Origin: an uncultured Clostridia bacterium
Lineage (GTDB): Bacteria > Bacillota > Clostridia > Oscillospirales > Oscillospiraceae
Length of the DNA stretch: 34,190 nt
Direction: 5' to 3'
Assembly: GCA_946629065.1 (NCBI GenBank)
Contig: CAMOXK010000016.1
Span: forward strand, 1 to 34,190
Positions 21,700 through 30,839 of this stretch are shown in pieces (the first letter of the stretch is position 1; every line of letters starts with the position of its first letter). A program made the translations under genes and the position numbers. The notes beneath the pieces are model-generated. The model was not told where the DNA came from. It ran no database searches and saw nothing but the letters and a program-made list of their open reading frames with translations.

Positions 21700-22515
21700 T
21701 TATCCGTTTTCCCGCTCTTTCACGAAATAGTGACGTCCGATCCATTTGGACAGGCCATCCAGTCCTGGGTAGACGATGCGCTCGGACATGTTGAGCTGGT
21801 CCAGCATATCCCGCACCCGCCAGCGGAGGGAGCGATCGATCACATACTTCACGCTGTTTTGGGTGCAGCGCTGGAGGAAATCCTCCACGTTCTCCATCTC
21901 CATGGGCACCACGGAGAAGAAGGAATACTGGTTCACGATGCGGGCGTTGATGCTGGGCGGCTCCAGCACCACCATGGCCCGATCCCCCAGCTCCCGGTCA
22001 TACTGCTCCAGGCTTCTGGCCGCGGCGGCCAGCATGTCCACGGAGAAGACCTCCGCCTGATACTGGCGCATCACCTGCTGGTAGTTTTCCGGCAGCAGGG
22101 CGTGCAGCTCCCGGATGTCTATGCGCCAGACCATGCAGTCATGGTCCGCCATGTGCTCCAGATTCTCCTCGCTCATGGCAAAGTGCAGCGCCACCAGGGC
22201 GGACTGGGTCCAGTCCAGCAGCCGGGTGGGCAGGCCGTGGTGCTGGCCCAGGATCATCTGGTGCCACACGGACTGGGACACCCCCGGGTCTTCGATCACG
22301 GCGTATTTGGCAAAGTTTTTCAGGATCGCAGGCTCCAGAGTCTGCTGCAGCTGCTTGCAGTTGCGGCGCAGGCTGGTGACCATGCGAAAGTCCGCGTTGG
22401 TCATGCCCCGGTACACATAGGGGCTGCGGTTTCGTCCCAGGTCGGGCCGGTCCTCCTGCTCGGAGAGCAGGGGCATCAGCTCCTCCAGGGTATTGATGTG
22501 GATTTCTTGGATCAT
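21700..22515 (-). CDS. FRG-domain protein
   Basis: A 271-residue soluble protein of the FRG family. Visible signatures are YVYRGMTNADFRMVTSLRRN at about 33-52 and the block GQHHGLPTRLLDWTQSALVA in the middle, the two most conserved FRG regions. The second half holds SINARIVNQYSFFSVVP and a Trp-Arg-rich segment. The molecular function of the domain is unknown; it occurs alone and in some defence-related contexts, but nothing here shows such a role. It follows the deacetylase gene by 22 bp. Its ribosome site (AAGAGAGA) is weak. Its TAA stop lies in a GTTGCAAAA-family repeat. Confidence 0.88.
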   Translation of the reverse strand: MIQEIHINTLEELMPLLSEQEDRPDLGRNRSPYVYRGMTNADFRMVTSLRRNCKQLQQTLEPAILKNFAKYAVIEDPGVSQSVWHQMILGQHHGLPTRLLDWTQSALVALHFAMSEENLEHMADHDCMVWRIDIRELHALLPENYQQVMRQYQAEVFSVDMLAAAARSLEQYDRELGDRAMVVLEPPSINARIVNQYSFFSVVPMEMENVEDFLQRCTQNSVKYVIDRSLRWRVRDMLDQLNMSERIVYPGLDGLSKWIGRHYFVKERENG

Positions 22516-22537
22516 AATATCTCTCTTATTGTCTTTC

Positions 22538-23971
22538 TCATGGTTCTGTCACCGGTTCCGGATCCGGTTCGGGATCCGGCACAGGCTCCGGCGCCGGTGT
22601 GGGCTCGGGCTCCGGTGCCGCGGTGGGTTCCGGCGTGGGCTCCTGATAGGGGATCCAGGTGTAGCGGATGGGCTTTACCTCCTCTCCCTCGGGCGGAAAG
22701 GCGGAGGAGAGCCATTTGGCGTACACGCTCAACGGGGTCTTTCTCTCCGGGAAGAAGCGATAGACCGACATGGGATCGTCACTGGTGTTGTAGGGCATGA
22801 TGTAGGGCTTAGGTTCATACATTTTTACGCCGAAGCGGTAATAGTGACTGGTCAGCTCCTGGATCTTCTCGTTGCTCCCGCCGATGGGATAGGCCAGCAC
22901 AAAGGGTTCTTTGCCCAACAATCTGGTCAGGAAGAGTCGGGATTCGCGCAGCTCGTATTCCCGCTCCTCCGTCGTCAGATCCAGCAGGTTCTCGTGGGAC
23001 ATGGTGTGGCTCTGGAAGTCCACATAGCCGCTGGCGGCCATCTCCAGGGCCTGGTCCGGGTCCAGGTGGTTGCCGCTGTGCTCAAAAGCGTCGCAGATCA
23101 TGAAGATCGTGACCTTCACATGGTACTTTTCCAGCAGGGGCAGGAGGAAAGTATAGGTATTCTTCCAGCCGTCATCGTAGGTCAGCAGCACCGGCTTTTC
23201 ATAGTCCTCCACATGCTCCAGGTCCGAAAACCAGATGGGGGTATAGCCGTTATCCAGCATATAGACGATCTGTTCCTCCATGCTGCTGGGCTCCACGAAG
23301 AGGTTGGCGCTCTCGTCGCCGCCGCCCACGCCGTGATACATCATCACCGGCACATAGTAGCCCTGGGGCAGCTCCCAGTCCCCCGCGCCTGGCGTGCAGT
23401 ACAGATGGTCAAACTCCTCGTCATAGAACAGGCCGATCTGGATGGCATCGCAGAAGGACTCCACCGGCAGCAGCAGCTCCTCGCCGCCCTTGCACAGCAG
23501 CACCGGCGCCTCCAGGGCCACGCTCTCGTCCAGATAGCGCAGCTCGTCGCTCTCCGCCTGCAGCTCCACCCGGCTCTTGCGCCAGGGGAAGGCGCAGCTC
23601 ACGTCGTCCTCACCCATCTCCGGCTCCAGCCCCAGGGCTTCTGCCGCCTCGGAGAAATAGACATAGCGGACGCCATCATGCAGAAAGCTGCCGCTTGCAA
23701 GCTCCGTGCCGTCCATGGTCACAGGGCAGTCCGCCGTCAGCTCCGGCTCCGGAAAGGGCGTGGGCTCGGGCGTGGGCTCGGGCGTGGGTTCCGGAGTCGG
23801 CTCCGGGGTGGGCTCCGGCGTAGGCTCTGCGCTTTCCTCCGGAGCGGGGGTTTCCTCCCCGCTCTCCGCGCCGCAGGCCGGGAGGACCAGCATCAGCAAC
23901 ACCAGTGAGAGGCACAGCCACAGGAGGAATCGCCCTGACGCCGGCTTTTTCCTTTTTTCACTTTTCTCCAT
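22538..23971 (-). CDS. Lipoprotein polysaccharide deacetylase with two proline-rich tails
   Basis: A 477-residue precursor. The signal ends in a lipobox with Cys33. A (PTPE)n stalk spans about 50-75. A region like the copper-amine-oxidase N-terminal domain follows at about 80-195 (GVRYVYFSEAAEALGLE). The NodB-type deacetylase domain is at about 205-400: TYDDG (264-268) with the metal and base aspartates, and SHTMSH (321-326) with the metal histidines. The C-terminus is again Pro/Glu-rich. It should act on cell-wall glycan or an exopolysaccharide outside the membrane. GAGGAG lies 6-8 nt upstream of ATG 23971, and longer starts lack a site. Confidence 0.92.
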   Translation of the reverse strand: MEKSEKRKKPASGRFLLWLCLSLVLLMLVLPACGAESGEETPAPEESAEPTPEPTPEPTPEPTPEPTPEPTPFPEPELTADCPVTMDGTELASGSFLHDGVRYVYFSEAAEALGLEPEMGEDDVSCAFPWRKSRVELQAESDELRYLDESVALEAPVLLCKGGEELLLPVESFCDAIQIGLFYDEEFDHLYCTPGAGDWELPQGYYVPVMMYHGVGGGDESANLFVEPSSMEEQIVYMLDNGYTPIWFSDLEHVEDYEKPVLLTYDDGWKNTYTFLLPLLEKYHVKVTIFMICDAFEHSGNHLDPDQALEMAASGYVDFQSHTMSHENLLDLTTEEREYELRESRLFLTRLLGKEPFVLAYPIGGSNEKIQELTSHYYRFGVKMYEPKPYIMPYNTSDDPMSVYRFFPERKTPLSVYAKWLSSAFPPEGEEVKPIRYTWIPYQEPTPEPTAAPEPEPTPAPEPVPDPEPDPEPVTEP

Positions 23972-24017
23972 GGTTTTCTCTCCTCTTCGCCCGCAGGCGC
24001 TTCGACTTTCCTTACCA

Positions 24018-24046
24018 GTTATAAAAGATTCCGGTGGAAAAAGCAA
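24018..24046 (-). promoter_or_regulatory. Promoter of the deacetylase-FRG operon
   Basis: On the minus strand, TTGCTT (24041-24046), a 17-bp spacer and TATAAC (24018-24023), about 47 bp upstream of the start codon. Confidence 0.65.
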
Positions 24047-24105
24047 GCCCCCTTTGCATTCTCTCGACCTTTCCCCCCTGGAGGGCTTGTGCCGCTCTCC
24101 CTCTC

Positions 24106-24146
24106 GCGCCCTGCGTTTTGGGAACGCAGGGCGCGCATCTTTTTTG
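24106..24146 (+). terminator. Orphan strong terminator on the plus strand
   Basis: A perfect 12-bp stem, GCGCCCTGCGTT with AACGCAGGGCGC (24106-24117 and 24123-24134), followed by GCATCTTTTTTG. The T-run is only on the plus-strand side, yet the gene to its left is on the minus strand. It therefore ends either an unannotated short plus-strand transcript or read-through. The rest of 24147-24404 contains a GTTGCAAAAC repeat copy and AT-rich DNA without a gene. Confidence 0.8.
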
Positions 24147-24404
24147 CTCTGCTCATACGGAAAAGGGCCCGTTGCAAAACATGCAAAAAAGCGCAGGAGA
24201 GGGCCTCTTGCGTGCCCTGCGGGCAAAGCTCCCCCTGCCGGCTCGTCCTGATCTTTCAGGGGCAAAATTGCTGCCGCAGCGCGCAAAATGGAAATATAAT
24301 GTAATTCTGTAAATATTTACCGCGTTAAATTATACAATTTTGCGCCTCTGTTTTTTTGCATATTTGCTAAGTCTCCCAAAATTTTGGAAATTGCGGAAAA
24401 CAAA

Positions 24405-24454
24405 TTGCAAAAGCCGAGTCGAGAGGCTATAATACGATTTAATTTAGTAAATCG
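24405..24454 (+). promoter_or_regulatory. opp operon promoter with a palindrome at the start site
   Basis: TTGCAA (24405-24410), a 17-bp spacer and perfect TATAAT (24428-24433). Immediately downstream, CGATTTA and TAAATCG (24435-24441 and 24448-24454) form a perfect inverted repeat over the expected start site, a likely repressor operator. The leader to oppB is about 105 nt. Confidence 0.8.
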
Positions 24455-24545
24455 GCGAAGCGTCCGCCGGGCAGTTTTCCCGGTTTTCACCCGCTCCGGG
24501 AGGTGCGGCGGAGCCTTCGATCAACAATCTTTGTGAGGGATCGGA

Positions 24546-25487
24546 ATGACAGGATATATCGTAAAGCGCATCGTGGTGGCTTTCCTGACGCTGCTGCTCA
24601 TCATGTGTATCACCTTCCTGCTGATGAATGCGGTCCCCGGCAGCCCCTTTCTGACGGAAAAGTCCACGCCGGAGATGATCGCCCGCGCCAACGCCAAGTA
24701 CGGGCTGGACAAGCCCCTGTACGTGCAGCTTTTCAACTACATCAAAAGCTATCTGCAGGGAGATCTGGGCACCTCGCTGAAAATGCAGGAGGGCACCAGC
24801 GTCTCCAGGATCATCTTCCACCAGGGCAAGTTCACCCTCTCGCTGAAGCTGGGCGTATACGCGCTTCTGCTGGCGGTGATCATCGGCATCCCGCTGGGCT
24901 GCATCGCGGCCTACAACCGGGGCAAGTGGATCGACGGCTTCCTGCGCGTGATGACCACCGTCGGTGTCGCGGTGCCGACCTTTGTGCTGGCGACGCTGCT
25001 GCTGGTGACCTTCGCGGTGAAGCTCCAGTGGCTGCCCACCCTCAGCGGCAGCCTGCCGGACGCCAAAAGCTATGTGATGCCGGTCATCAGCCTGTCCTTT
25101 TACTACACCTGCTATGTGGCCAAGCTCACCCGCACCAGTATGCTGGACGCCATCAACCAGGATTACATCCGCACGGCCCGTGCCAAGGGCGTGAAGACCC
25201 GTGCGCTGATCCTCAAGCACGCCCTGCGCAACTCGCTGATCCCGGTCATCACCTATCTTGGCCCGGTCATGGCGGGCATCATCACCGGCAGCTTTGTGGT
25301 GGAATCCACCTTCTCCGTTCCCGGCCTTGGCAAATACTATGTTCAAAGCGTGCTGAACCGGGATTACCCGGTCATCATGGCCACCACGGTGGTCCTGTCC
25401 GCTCTGGTGATCGTGATGAATCTGGTGGTGGATATCGCCTACAAGATCGTCGACCCGCGCATCACCCTGACAGAGAAGGAGGACTGA
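24546..25487 (+). CDS. oppB: Oligopeptide ABC transporter permease OppB
   Basis: A 313-residue inner-membrane permease with six helices. It begins MTGYIVKRIVVAFLTLLLIM, followed by the family block FLLMNAVPGSPF. The EAA loop that contacts the ATPases is RTARAKGVKTRALILKHALR at about 208-227, followed by NSLIPVITYLGP. With OppC it forms the translocation channel for peptides. It is the first gene of the operon, behind a clear promoter. GAGGGA precedes the ATG by about 6 nt. Spacing to oppC is 3 bp, with the oppC ribosome site over its own stop. Confidence 0.95.
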   Translation: MTGYIVKRIVVAFLTLLLIMCITFLLMNAVPGSPFLTEKSTPEMIARANAKYGLDKPLYVQLFNYIKSYLQGDLGTSLKMQEGTSVSRIIFHQGKFTLSLKLGVYALLLAVIIGIPLGCIAAYNRGKWIDGFLRVMTTVGVAVPTFVLATLLLVTFAVKLQWLPTLSGSLPDAKSYVMPVISLSFYYTCYVAKLTRTSMLDAINQDYIRTARAKGVKTRALILKHALRNSLIPVITYLGPVMAGIITGSFVVESTFSVPGLGKYYVQSVLNRDYPVIMATTVVLSALVIVMNLVVDIAYKIVDPRITLTEKED

Positions 25488-25490
25488 ACC

Positions 25491-26849
25491 ATGGACGGAA
25501 AATTTGCCAAGATCAGTCCCTTTCAGATCGACCCCGACAAGATCCCCGCGCTGACCGCGGAGGACTTTGCCCCCGCCGGAGAGAGCGAAAAGGCCTCCAT
25601 GGTCCAGATGCACAAGAGCATCTCCTACTGGCGTGACGCCTGGCGCCGCTTCCGGTCCAACACGGTGTCCATGGTCGCGCTGGCTGTTTTTCTCCTTTGC
25701 CTGCTGTTCGCTTTTGTCGGTCCCTCCCTGATCCCCTACAGCTACGCCGAGCAGTACCGCGCTTCCCAGAAGCTGGCTCCCTTTGCCTACTCCAAGGGGG
25801 AGGAAACCATCCGCAGCCTGGAAGGCAGCTGCGACGGTTTCTATGCCACGGCCCTGCAGCCCGGCAGCATCACCGCCCTCTCCAAGGGCGACTACTACAT
25901 CTCCGATCGGGGCAGCACCTATGCCTTTTCCCTGACTAAGGCTGTGGAAAAGAGCGTGCTGATCCTGAACAGCAAGGCGGAAGAGCCGCTGATCCTTGTG
26001 AAGGAAACCGACCTTCAGCCGGACGGCAGCTATAAAGCTTATGAGCCCATTGCTTTCACGGAAAGCCCCGCGGAGGGCGCCGCCCGGCTCAAGCTGGTGC
26101 GCAGCGTCTTCCCCCACGTCTTCGGCACCGACTCCGCCGGGCGGGACATCATGGCCCGCACCATGTACGGCACAAGGGTCTCCATCATCATCGGTGTGGT
26201 GGCCGCCCTGATCGTGCTGATCATCGGTTCGATCTACGGCGCCATCTCCGGTCTTGCCGGCGGCGCGGTGGACTTTGTGATGATGCGCATCGTGGAGCTC
26301 ATCTATTCCGTGCCCGAGGTTTTGATCGTGCTCTTGCTGCAGGTGGTGCTGAAAGACCCGCTGCAGCAGTGGTTTGACACCAGCCCCTCCGCCTTTGCCC
26401 ACGCAATGAGTGATCTGGGCGCCGGCATCGTCAGCATTTTCATCACCTTCGCCCTGCTCTACTGGGTCACCATGGCCCGGATCGTCCGCGGCCAGGTGCT
26501 GCAGCTGAAAAAGCAGGAGTACGTCACCGCAGCCACAGCCCTGGGCGCATCCAGCGGCCGGATCATCCGGCGGCATCTGCTGCCCAACTGCGTGGGGCAG
26601 CTGGTGATCACTACCTGCCTGCAGATCCCCAGCGCCATCTTTCTGGAATCGTTCCTGTCCTTCCTGGGTCTGGGTGTCTCCGCCCCGATGGCGAGCCTTG
26701 GCTCCCTGTGCTCCGACGCGCTGGAGACCATCACCCTGTACCCCTACAGGCTGGTGTTTCCCGGCATCATCCTCACGGTGGTGGTGCTGACGCTGAACCT
26801 GGTGGGCGACGGCCTGCGCGACGCGCTGGATCCGCGTCTGAAGAAGTAG
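25491..26849 (+). CDS. oppC: Oligopeptide ABC transporter permease OppC, with a large external insert
   Basis: A 452-residue permease, about 150 longer than standard OppC. The N-terminal cytosolic part carries SYWRDAWRRFRSNTVSMVAL before helix 1 (about 62-82). The usual FGTDSAGRDIMARTMYGTR block, normally near residue 80, begins only near 208. The extra about 110-120 residues between them should be extracytoplasmic, with a beta-like make-up. The remaining five helices and the EAA loop (TAATALGASSGRIIRRHLLP) are typical. GGAGG lies upstream. The insert may contact OppA or the substrate; this is inference. Confidence 0.93.
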   Translation: MDGKFAKISPFQIDPDKIPALTAEDFAPAGESEKASMVQMHKSISYWRDAWRRFRSNTVSMVALAVFLLCLLFAFVGPSLIPYSYAEQYRASQKLAPFAYSKGEETIRSLEGSCDGFYATALQPGSITALSKGDYYISDRGSTYAFSLTKAVEKSVLILNSKAEEPLILVKETDLQPDGSYKAYEPIAFTESPAEGAARLKLVRSVFPHVFGTDSAGRDIMARTMYGTRVSIIIGVVAALIVLIIGSIYGAISGLAGGAVDFVMMRIVELIYSVPEVLIVLLLQVVLKDPLQQWFDTSPSAFAHAMSDLGAGIVSIFITFALLYWVTMARIVRGQVLQLKKQEYVTAATALGASSGRIIRRHLLPNCVGQLVITTCLQIPSAIFLESFLSFLGLGVSAPMASLGSLCSDALETITLYPYRLVFPGIILTVVVLTLNLVGDGLRDALDPRLKK

Positions 26850-26862
26850 GGAGGAAACGGCT

Positions 26863-27870
26863 ATGGACGAAAAGAAAACCCTTCTTGAGGTCAAGGATCT
26901 CAAGGTCTCCTTCTTCACCCCGGCGGGTGAAGTCAAGGCCGTTGACGGCATCTCCTACTCTCTCGGCTACAACGAGGTCATGGGCATCGTAGGCGAATCC
27001 GGCTCCGGCAAGAGCGTGGAAGCCTATTCCATCATCGGCCTTCTGCAGAGTCCCGGCAAGGTCACCGGCGGCTCCATCACCTTTGAGGGCGAGGATGTCC
27101 TTTCCTTCAGTGAGGAGCAGATGCGCCAGTTTCGCGGCAACCGGGTCAGCATGATCTTCCAGAACCCCATGACCTGCCTCAACCCGGTCTACACCATCGG
27201 CAACCAGCTGGTGGAGGCGCTGCTGTGCCACGACAAGGGCTACAGCAAGGACCAGGCCCGGGCCCGGGCCATCGAGATGCTGGAGCTGGTGGGCATCAAC
27301 AACGCCGAAAAGCGCATCGACCAGTATCCCCACGAATTTTCCGGCGGCATGCGGCAGCGCGCCATGATCGCCATGGCGCTGATCTGCGAGCCCAAGCTCC
27401 TCATCGCGGACGAGCCCACCACAGCCCTGGACGTGACCATCCAGGCCCAGATCCTGGAGCTGATGAAGGCGCTGCAGAAAAAGGAAAACACCTCCATCAT
27501 CTTCATCACCCACAACCTGGGCGTTGTGGCCGAGATCTGCGACCGGGTATCGGTCATGTACGCGGGCCGCATTGTGGAGCAGGGCCCGGTCAACGACATT
27601 TTCTATGACCCGCAGCACCCCTATACCAAGGGTCTGCTGGCCTCCACCCCCCGTCTGGACGAGGAAGGGCGGGAGCGGCTGGTGCCCATTGAGGGCACGC
27701 CCATCGACCTGCTCAACCCGCCACAGGGCTGCAGCTTCGGCCCCCGCTGCAAGGACTGCATGAAGATCTGTCTGCGGCAGAAGCCGCCCTTCGTCCAGGT
27801 GGGCGACGGGCATATCTCCGCCTGCTGGCTCCATTTCCGGGAGCAGCCGGGAAAGGGGGATAAGACATGA
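26863..27870 (+). CDS. oppD: Oligopeptide ABC transporter ATPase OppD
   Basis: A 335-residue ATP-binding subunit. The Walker A motif is GESGSGKS (about 46-53), the Q-loop lies at [11 protein letters not shown], the signature is FSGGMRQR, Walker B is [12 protein letters not shown], and the switch histidine is in FITHNLGVV. The C-terminal oligopeptide/dipeptide extension has [15 protein letters not shown] with four cysteines, as in transporters where they can hold an iron-sulfur cluster. It pairs with OppF. GGGAGG precedes the ATG, and the stop overlaps the oppF start (ATGA). Confidence 0.96.
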   Translation: MDEKKTLLEVKDLKVSFFTPAGEVKAVDGISYSLGYNEVMGIVGESGSGKSVEAYSIIGLLQSPGKVTGGSITFEGEDVLSFSEEQMRQFRGNRVSMIFQNPMTCLNPVYTIGNQLVEALLCHDKGYSKDQARARAIEMLELVGINNAEKRIDQYPHEFSGGMRQRAMIAMALICEPKLLIADEPTTALDVTIQAQILELMKALQKKENTSIIFITHNLGVVAEICDRVSVMYAGRIVEQGPVNDIFYDPQHPYTKGLLASTPRLDEEGRERLVPIEGTPIDLLNPPQGCSFGPRCKDCMKICLRQKPPFVQVGDGHISACWLHFREQPGKGDKT

Positions 27871-28856
27871 GCGACATTCTTCTGAAAATCGAAAATCTCA
27901 GCAAGTACTTCCCCGTCAAGGGCAATCTCTTCCGGAAGAAAAAATACGTGCAGGCCGTGGAGTCCGTCTCTCTGGAGATTTTCAAGGGCGAGACCCTGGG
28001 TCTGGTGGGTGAGTCCGGCTGCGGCAAGACCACCCTGGGACGCACCATCATCCGGCTGTACGAGCCCACCGCCGGGCGGATCGAATATGACGGGACGCCC
28101 ATCTACGACAGCGCCCAGAAGATCGCGGTGGACATGCTGCCCTACCGGCGCAAAATGCAGATCATCTTTCAGGATCCCTCCGCTTCCCTGGACCCGCGCA
28201 TGACCGTGGGCGAGATCGTGGGCGAGGCGCTGGACATCCACAAGCTCTGCTCCGGGAAAAAAGATCGCCAGGAGCGCATCAAGGCTCTGCTGGACGAGGT
28301 AGGTCTGAACACCGAGCACGCCAACCGCTTCCCCCACGAGTTCTCCGGCGGCCAGCAGCAGCGCGTGGGCATCGCCCGGGCCCTGGCCGTGGAGCCGGAG
28401 TTCATCGTCTGCGACGAACCCATCTCCGCCCTTGACGTGTCGATCCAGTCCCAGGTGGTGAACATGCTGGAGGATCTGCAGCGGGACAAGGGGCTGACCT
28501 ATCTCTTCATCGCCCACGACATCAGCGTGGTGCGCCATATCTCCAACCGCATCGGCGTCATGTATCTGGGCCAGCTGGTGGAGCTGGGAGAGAGTTATGA
28601 ATTGTGCAGCCATCCCATCCACCCCTACACCCAGACCCTGCTCTCCGCGGTGCCCCTGCCGGACCCGGAAAAAAGCCGCGCCCGTCAGCGCATCCTGCTG
28701 GAGGGCGATATCCCCAGCCCCTTGGACCCGCCCGGCGGCTGCCGCTTCCACACGCGCTGTCCCTATGCCACGGAGCGCTGCCGTGCCGAACAGCCCGCCC
28801 TGAAGGAATACGGTCCCGGTCACTACGCGGCCTGCCACCTGCTGGAGCAGGGCTGA
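27867..28856 (+). CDS. oppF: Oligopeptide ABC transporter ATPase OppF
   Basis: A 329-residue ATP-binding subunit. It opens [20 protein letters not shown]. Walker A is GESGCGKT, the Q-loop [12 protein letters not shown], the signature FSGGQQQR, Walker [13 protein letters not shown] and the switch histidine in FIAHDISVV. The C-terminal extension [15 protein letters not shown] matches the oligopeptide/dipeptide family. Its ATG overlaps the oppD stop. It ends 60 bp before oppA, with a small palindrome and T-run between. Confidence 0.96.
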   Translation: MSDILLKIENLSKYFPVKGNLFRKKKYVQAVESVSLEIFKGETLGLVGESGCGKTTLGRTIIRLYEPTAGRIEYDGTPIYDSAQKIAVDMLPYRRKMQIIFQDPSASLDPRMTVGEIVGEALDIHKLCSGKKDRQERIKALLDEVGLNTEHANRFPHEFSGGQQQRVGIARALAVEPEFIVCDEPISALDVSIQSQVVNMLEDLQRDKGLTYLFIAHDISVVRHISNRIGVMYLGQLVELGESYELCSHPIHPYTQTLLSAVPLPDPEKSRARQRILLEGDIPSPLDPPGGCRFHTRCPYATERCRAEQPALKEYGPGHYAACHLLEQG

Positions 28857-28872
28857 CAAACCTTGGTAACAG

Positions 28873-28891
28873 GCTCAGATCTGAGCTTTTT
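28873..28891 (+). terminator. Small hairpin with T-run between oppF and oppA
   Basis: GCTCA and TGAGC pair around GATC (28873-28886), followed by TTTTT. The stem is only 5 bp, so it would be a leaky attenuator at best. Alternatively it protects the 5' end of a processed oppA message, which would fit the need for more binding protein than permease. Confidence 0.4.
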
Positions 28892-28916
28892 ACAATTTCA
28901 AAACAGGAGGAATAAC

Positions 28917-30665
28917 ATGAAAAAGACAATTGCTTTGCTGCTTGCTCTGTGCATGGTCTTTGCGCTGGCCGCCTGCGGCTCTCCCAGCGGCGCCCCCGCA
29001 GCCAACGACACCCCGGCCGATGCCGACGCCAGCAGCCCCGCCGATGCTTCCGCTGATACCGCCGCCGAGCCCTTCGTGGTCAACGCCTGCATCGCGTCCG
29101 AGCCGGAGACCATCGATCCGGGCCTGATCAGCTCCGTCGACGGCTCCACCTACACCCAGCACCAGTTCGAGAATCTGATGAAGTATCAGATGATCGACGA
29201 GCAGGCTGCGGATGACCCCAACATGAAGAACACCGAGGTCGTCTGCGGTCAGGCCGCGTCCTATGAGGTCTCCGATGATCTCTGCACCTACACCTTCACC
29301 CTGCGGGACGACATCTTCTGGTCCGACGGCCAGCCCGTCACCGCCAAGGACTTCGTCTACAGCTGGCAGCGACTGGTGGATCCCGCCACCGCCTCCGACT
29401 ACGGCTACTTCCTGGACAACATCGTCCTGAACGCCGCCGCCATCCAGGCCGGTGAAAAGGACAAGAGCGAGCTGGGCATCACCGCCATCGACGACAAGAC
29501 CTTGGAGATCCAGCTGGAGGCCCCCTGCGCCTACTTCATCGAGATGTGCGCCTTTGCCTCTCTCGTCCCCCTGCGTGAGGACGTGGTGGAGGGCAACGAG
29601 AACTGGACCGATCCTTCCAGCATCGTGGTCAACGGACCTTACAAGGTCGTCGAGTGGGTCCACGACAGCTACATCCGCATGGAGCCCAACGAGTTCTACT
29701 ACGACGCGAAGAACCTGGGACCCGACGCCATCGTGTGGTGGCTCAGCGACAGCGAGACTGCCATCCTCTCCGCCTATCAGTCCGGTGAGTACAACTTCAT
29801 CGAGAACTTCCCCACCGACATGATCGAGAGCCTGCAGGCCTCCGGCGACTGCTTCATCAACCCCTACGTGGGCACCTACTACCTGTACCTGAACTGCTCC
29901 AAGATCACCGACTGGCGTGTGCGCGCGGCCATGGTCCTCTCCGTTGACCGCGAGAACATCGTCGAGAACGTGACCCAGGGAGGTCAGGTCCCCGCCACCG
30001 GCTTTGTCGCCTCCGGCATCCTGGATTCCACCGGCGCAGACTTCGCCTTCGGCGTGTCCGAGCTGGGCGCCATCTACAACACCCTCCAGAGCATGTACCC
30101 CGACGCGGATCTGAGCACCTACGCCGGCAAGTGCGAGCTGGCCAAGCAGCTGTACGATGAGGCTGTTGCCGACGGCTCCTGGGATCCCAACACCACCGTG
30201 GTCTACAACTTCAACACCTCCGATACCCACAAGGCCATTGCCGAAGCCTGCGGCTCCGACTGGCAGACCGTTCTGGGCATGAGCATCACCCTGGAGAACC
30301 AGGAGTGGGCCACCTACACCAACGGTCTGGGCGAGCACGCCTTCGGCGTTGCCCGTCTCGGCTGGATCGCCGACTACAACGACCCTGTGACCTATCTGGA
30401 GCTGATGGTCACCGGCAACTCCTACAACTACGGCCTGTACTCCGATGAGAGCTTCGATGCGAACATCGCCGCCGCCAAGGCCGCTCTGGCCGGTCCCGAC
30501 CGCGACGCGCTGCTGTACTCCGCGGAGGAGACCCTCTTCGGCGAAGGCGGCTTCCCCGTCTGCCCCATCTACTACTACACCAACATGTACTGCAACAACG
30601 GCCTGACCAACCTGGGCTACACCGGCATGGGCTACTTCTTCTTCCAGTACGCGCAGAAGGCCTGA
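28917..30665 (+). CDS. oppA: Oligopeptide-binding lipoprotein OppA
   Basis: A 582-residue extracytoplasmic solute-binding protein (SBP_bac_5 family). The signal MKKTIALLLALCMVFALAAC ends at the lipobox cysteine (residue 20), followed by an Ala/Asp/Pro-rich linker. The mature part carries the family block YTFTLRDDIFWSDGQPVTAKDFVYSWQR and later FFFQYAQKA at the end. It captures peptides outside the cell and passes them to OppBC. AGGAGG lies 6 nt upstream of ATG 28917. Unlike in enterobacteria, the binding-protein gene is last in this operon; it ends at a strong terminator. Confidence 0.95.
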   Translation: MKKTIALLLALCMVFALAACGSPSGAPAANDTPADADASSPADASADTAAEPFVVNACIASEPETIDPGLISSVDGSTYTQHQFENLMKYQMIDEQAADDPNMKNTEVVCGQAASYEVSDDLCTYTFTLRDDIFWSDGQPVTAKDFVYSWQRLVDPATASDYGYFLDNIVLNAAAIQAGEKDKSELGITAIDDKTLEIQLEAPCAYFIEMCAFASLVPLREDVVEGNENWTDPSSIVVNGPYKVVEWVHDSYIRMEPNEFYYDAKNLGPDAIVWWLSDSETAILSAYQSGEYNFIENFPTDMIESLQASGDCFINPYVGTYYLYLNCSKITDWRVRAAMVLSVDRENIVENVTQGGQVPATGFVASGILDSTGADFAFGVSELGAIYNTLQSMYPDADLSTYAGKCELAKQLYDEAVADGSWDPNTTVVYNFNTSDTHKAIAEACGSDWQTVLGMSITLENQEWATYTNGLGEHAFGVARLGWIADYNDPVTYLELMVTGNSYNYGLYSDESFDANIAAAKAALAGPDRDALLYSAEETLFGEGGFPVCPIYYYTNMYCNNGLTNLGYTGMGYFFFQYAQKA

Positions 30666-30700
30666 GTCCGCTGAAACCCTATCCCGCGCAAACTTGAACG

Positions 30701-30741
30701 ACCCCGTCTCCGGGAATTTCTCCGGAGACGGGGTTTCTTTT
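30701..30741 (+). terminator. Terminator of the opp operon
   Basis: A perfect 13-bp stem, ACCCCGTCTCCGG with CCGGAGACGGGGT (30701-30713 and 30722-30734), an 8-nt loop, then TTCTTTTTG. Confidence 0.93.
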
Positions 30742-30839
30742 TGCTGCCTTTTTCCTGCGCAGAACATATCTCCCTCCTCCCCGCTCATATACATGGAGCA
30801 GGAATCGCGCGGCAGGGCCGCGCACAGGGAGTGGTGGCA

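Noticed and set aside
21700-22515. FRG protein as part of a phage-defence system
   Set aside because: No partner effector, nuclease, toxin or defence gene is adjacent; it is co-transcribed with a wall polysaccharide deacetylase.
24444-26951. Very long open frame on the minus strand, opposite oppB and oppC
   Set aside because: It is antisense to clear opp genes, its translation is low-complexity (His/Gln/Gly-rich) and it has no motif; GC-rich codon bias keeps such antisense frames open. The same applies to 28890-31208 (minus) and 5995-8367 (plus).
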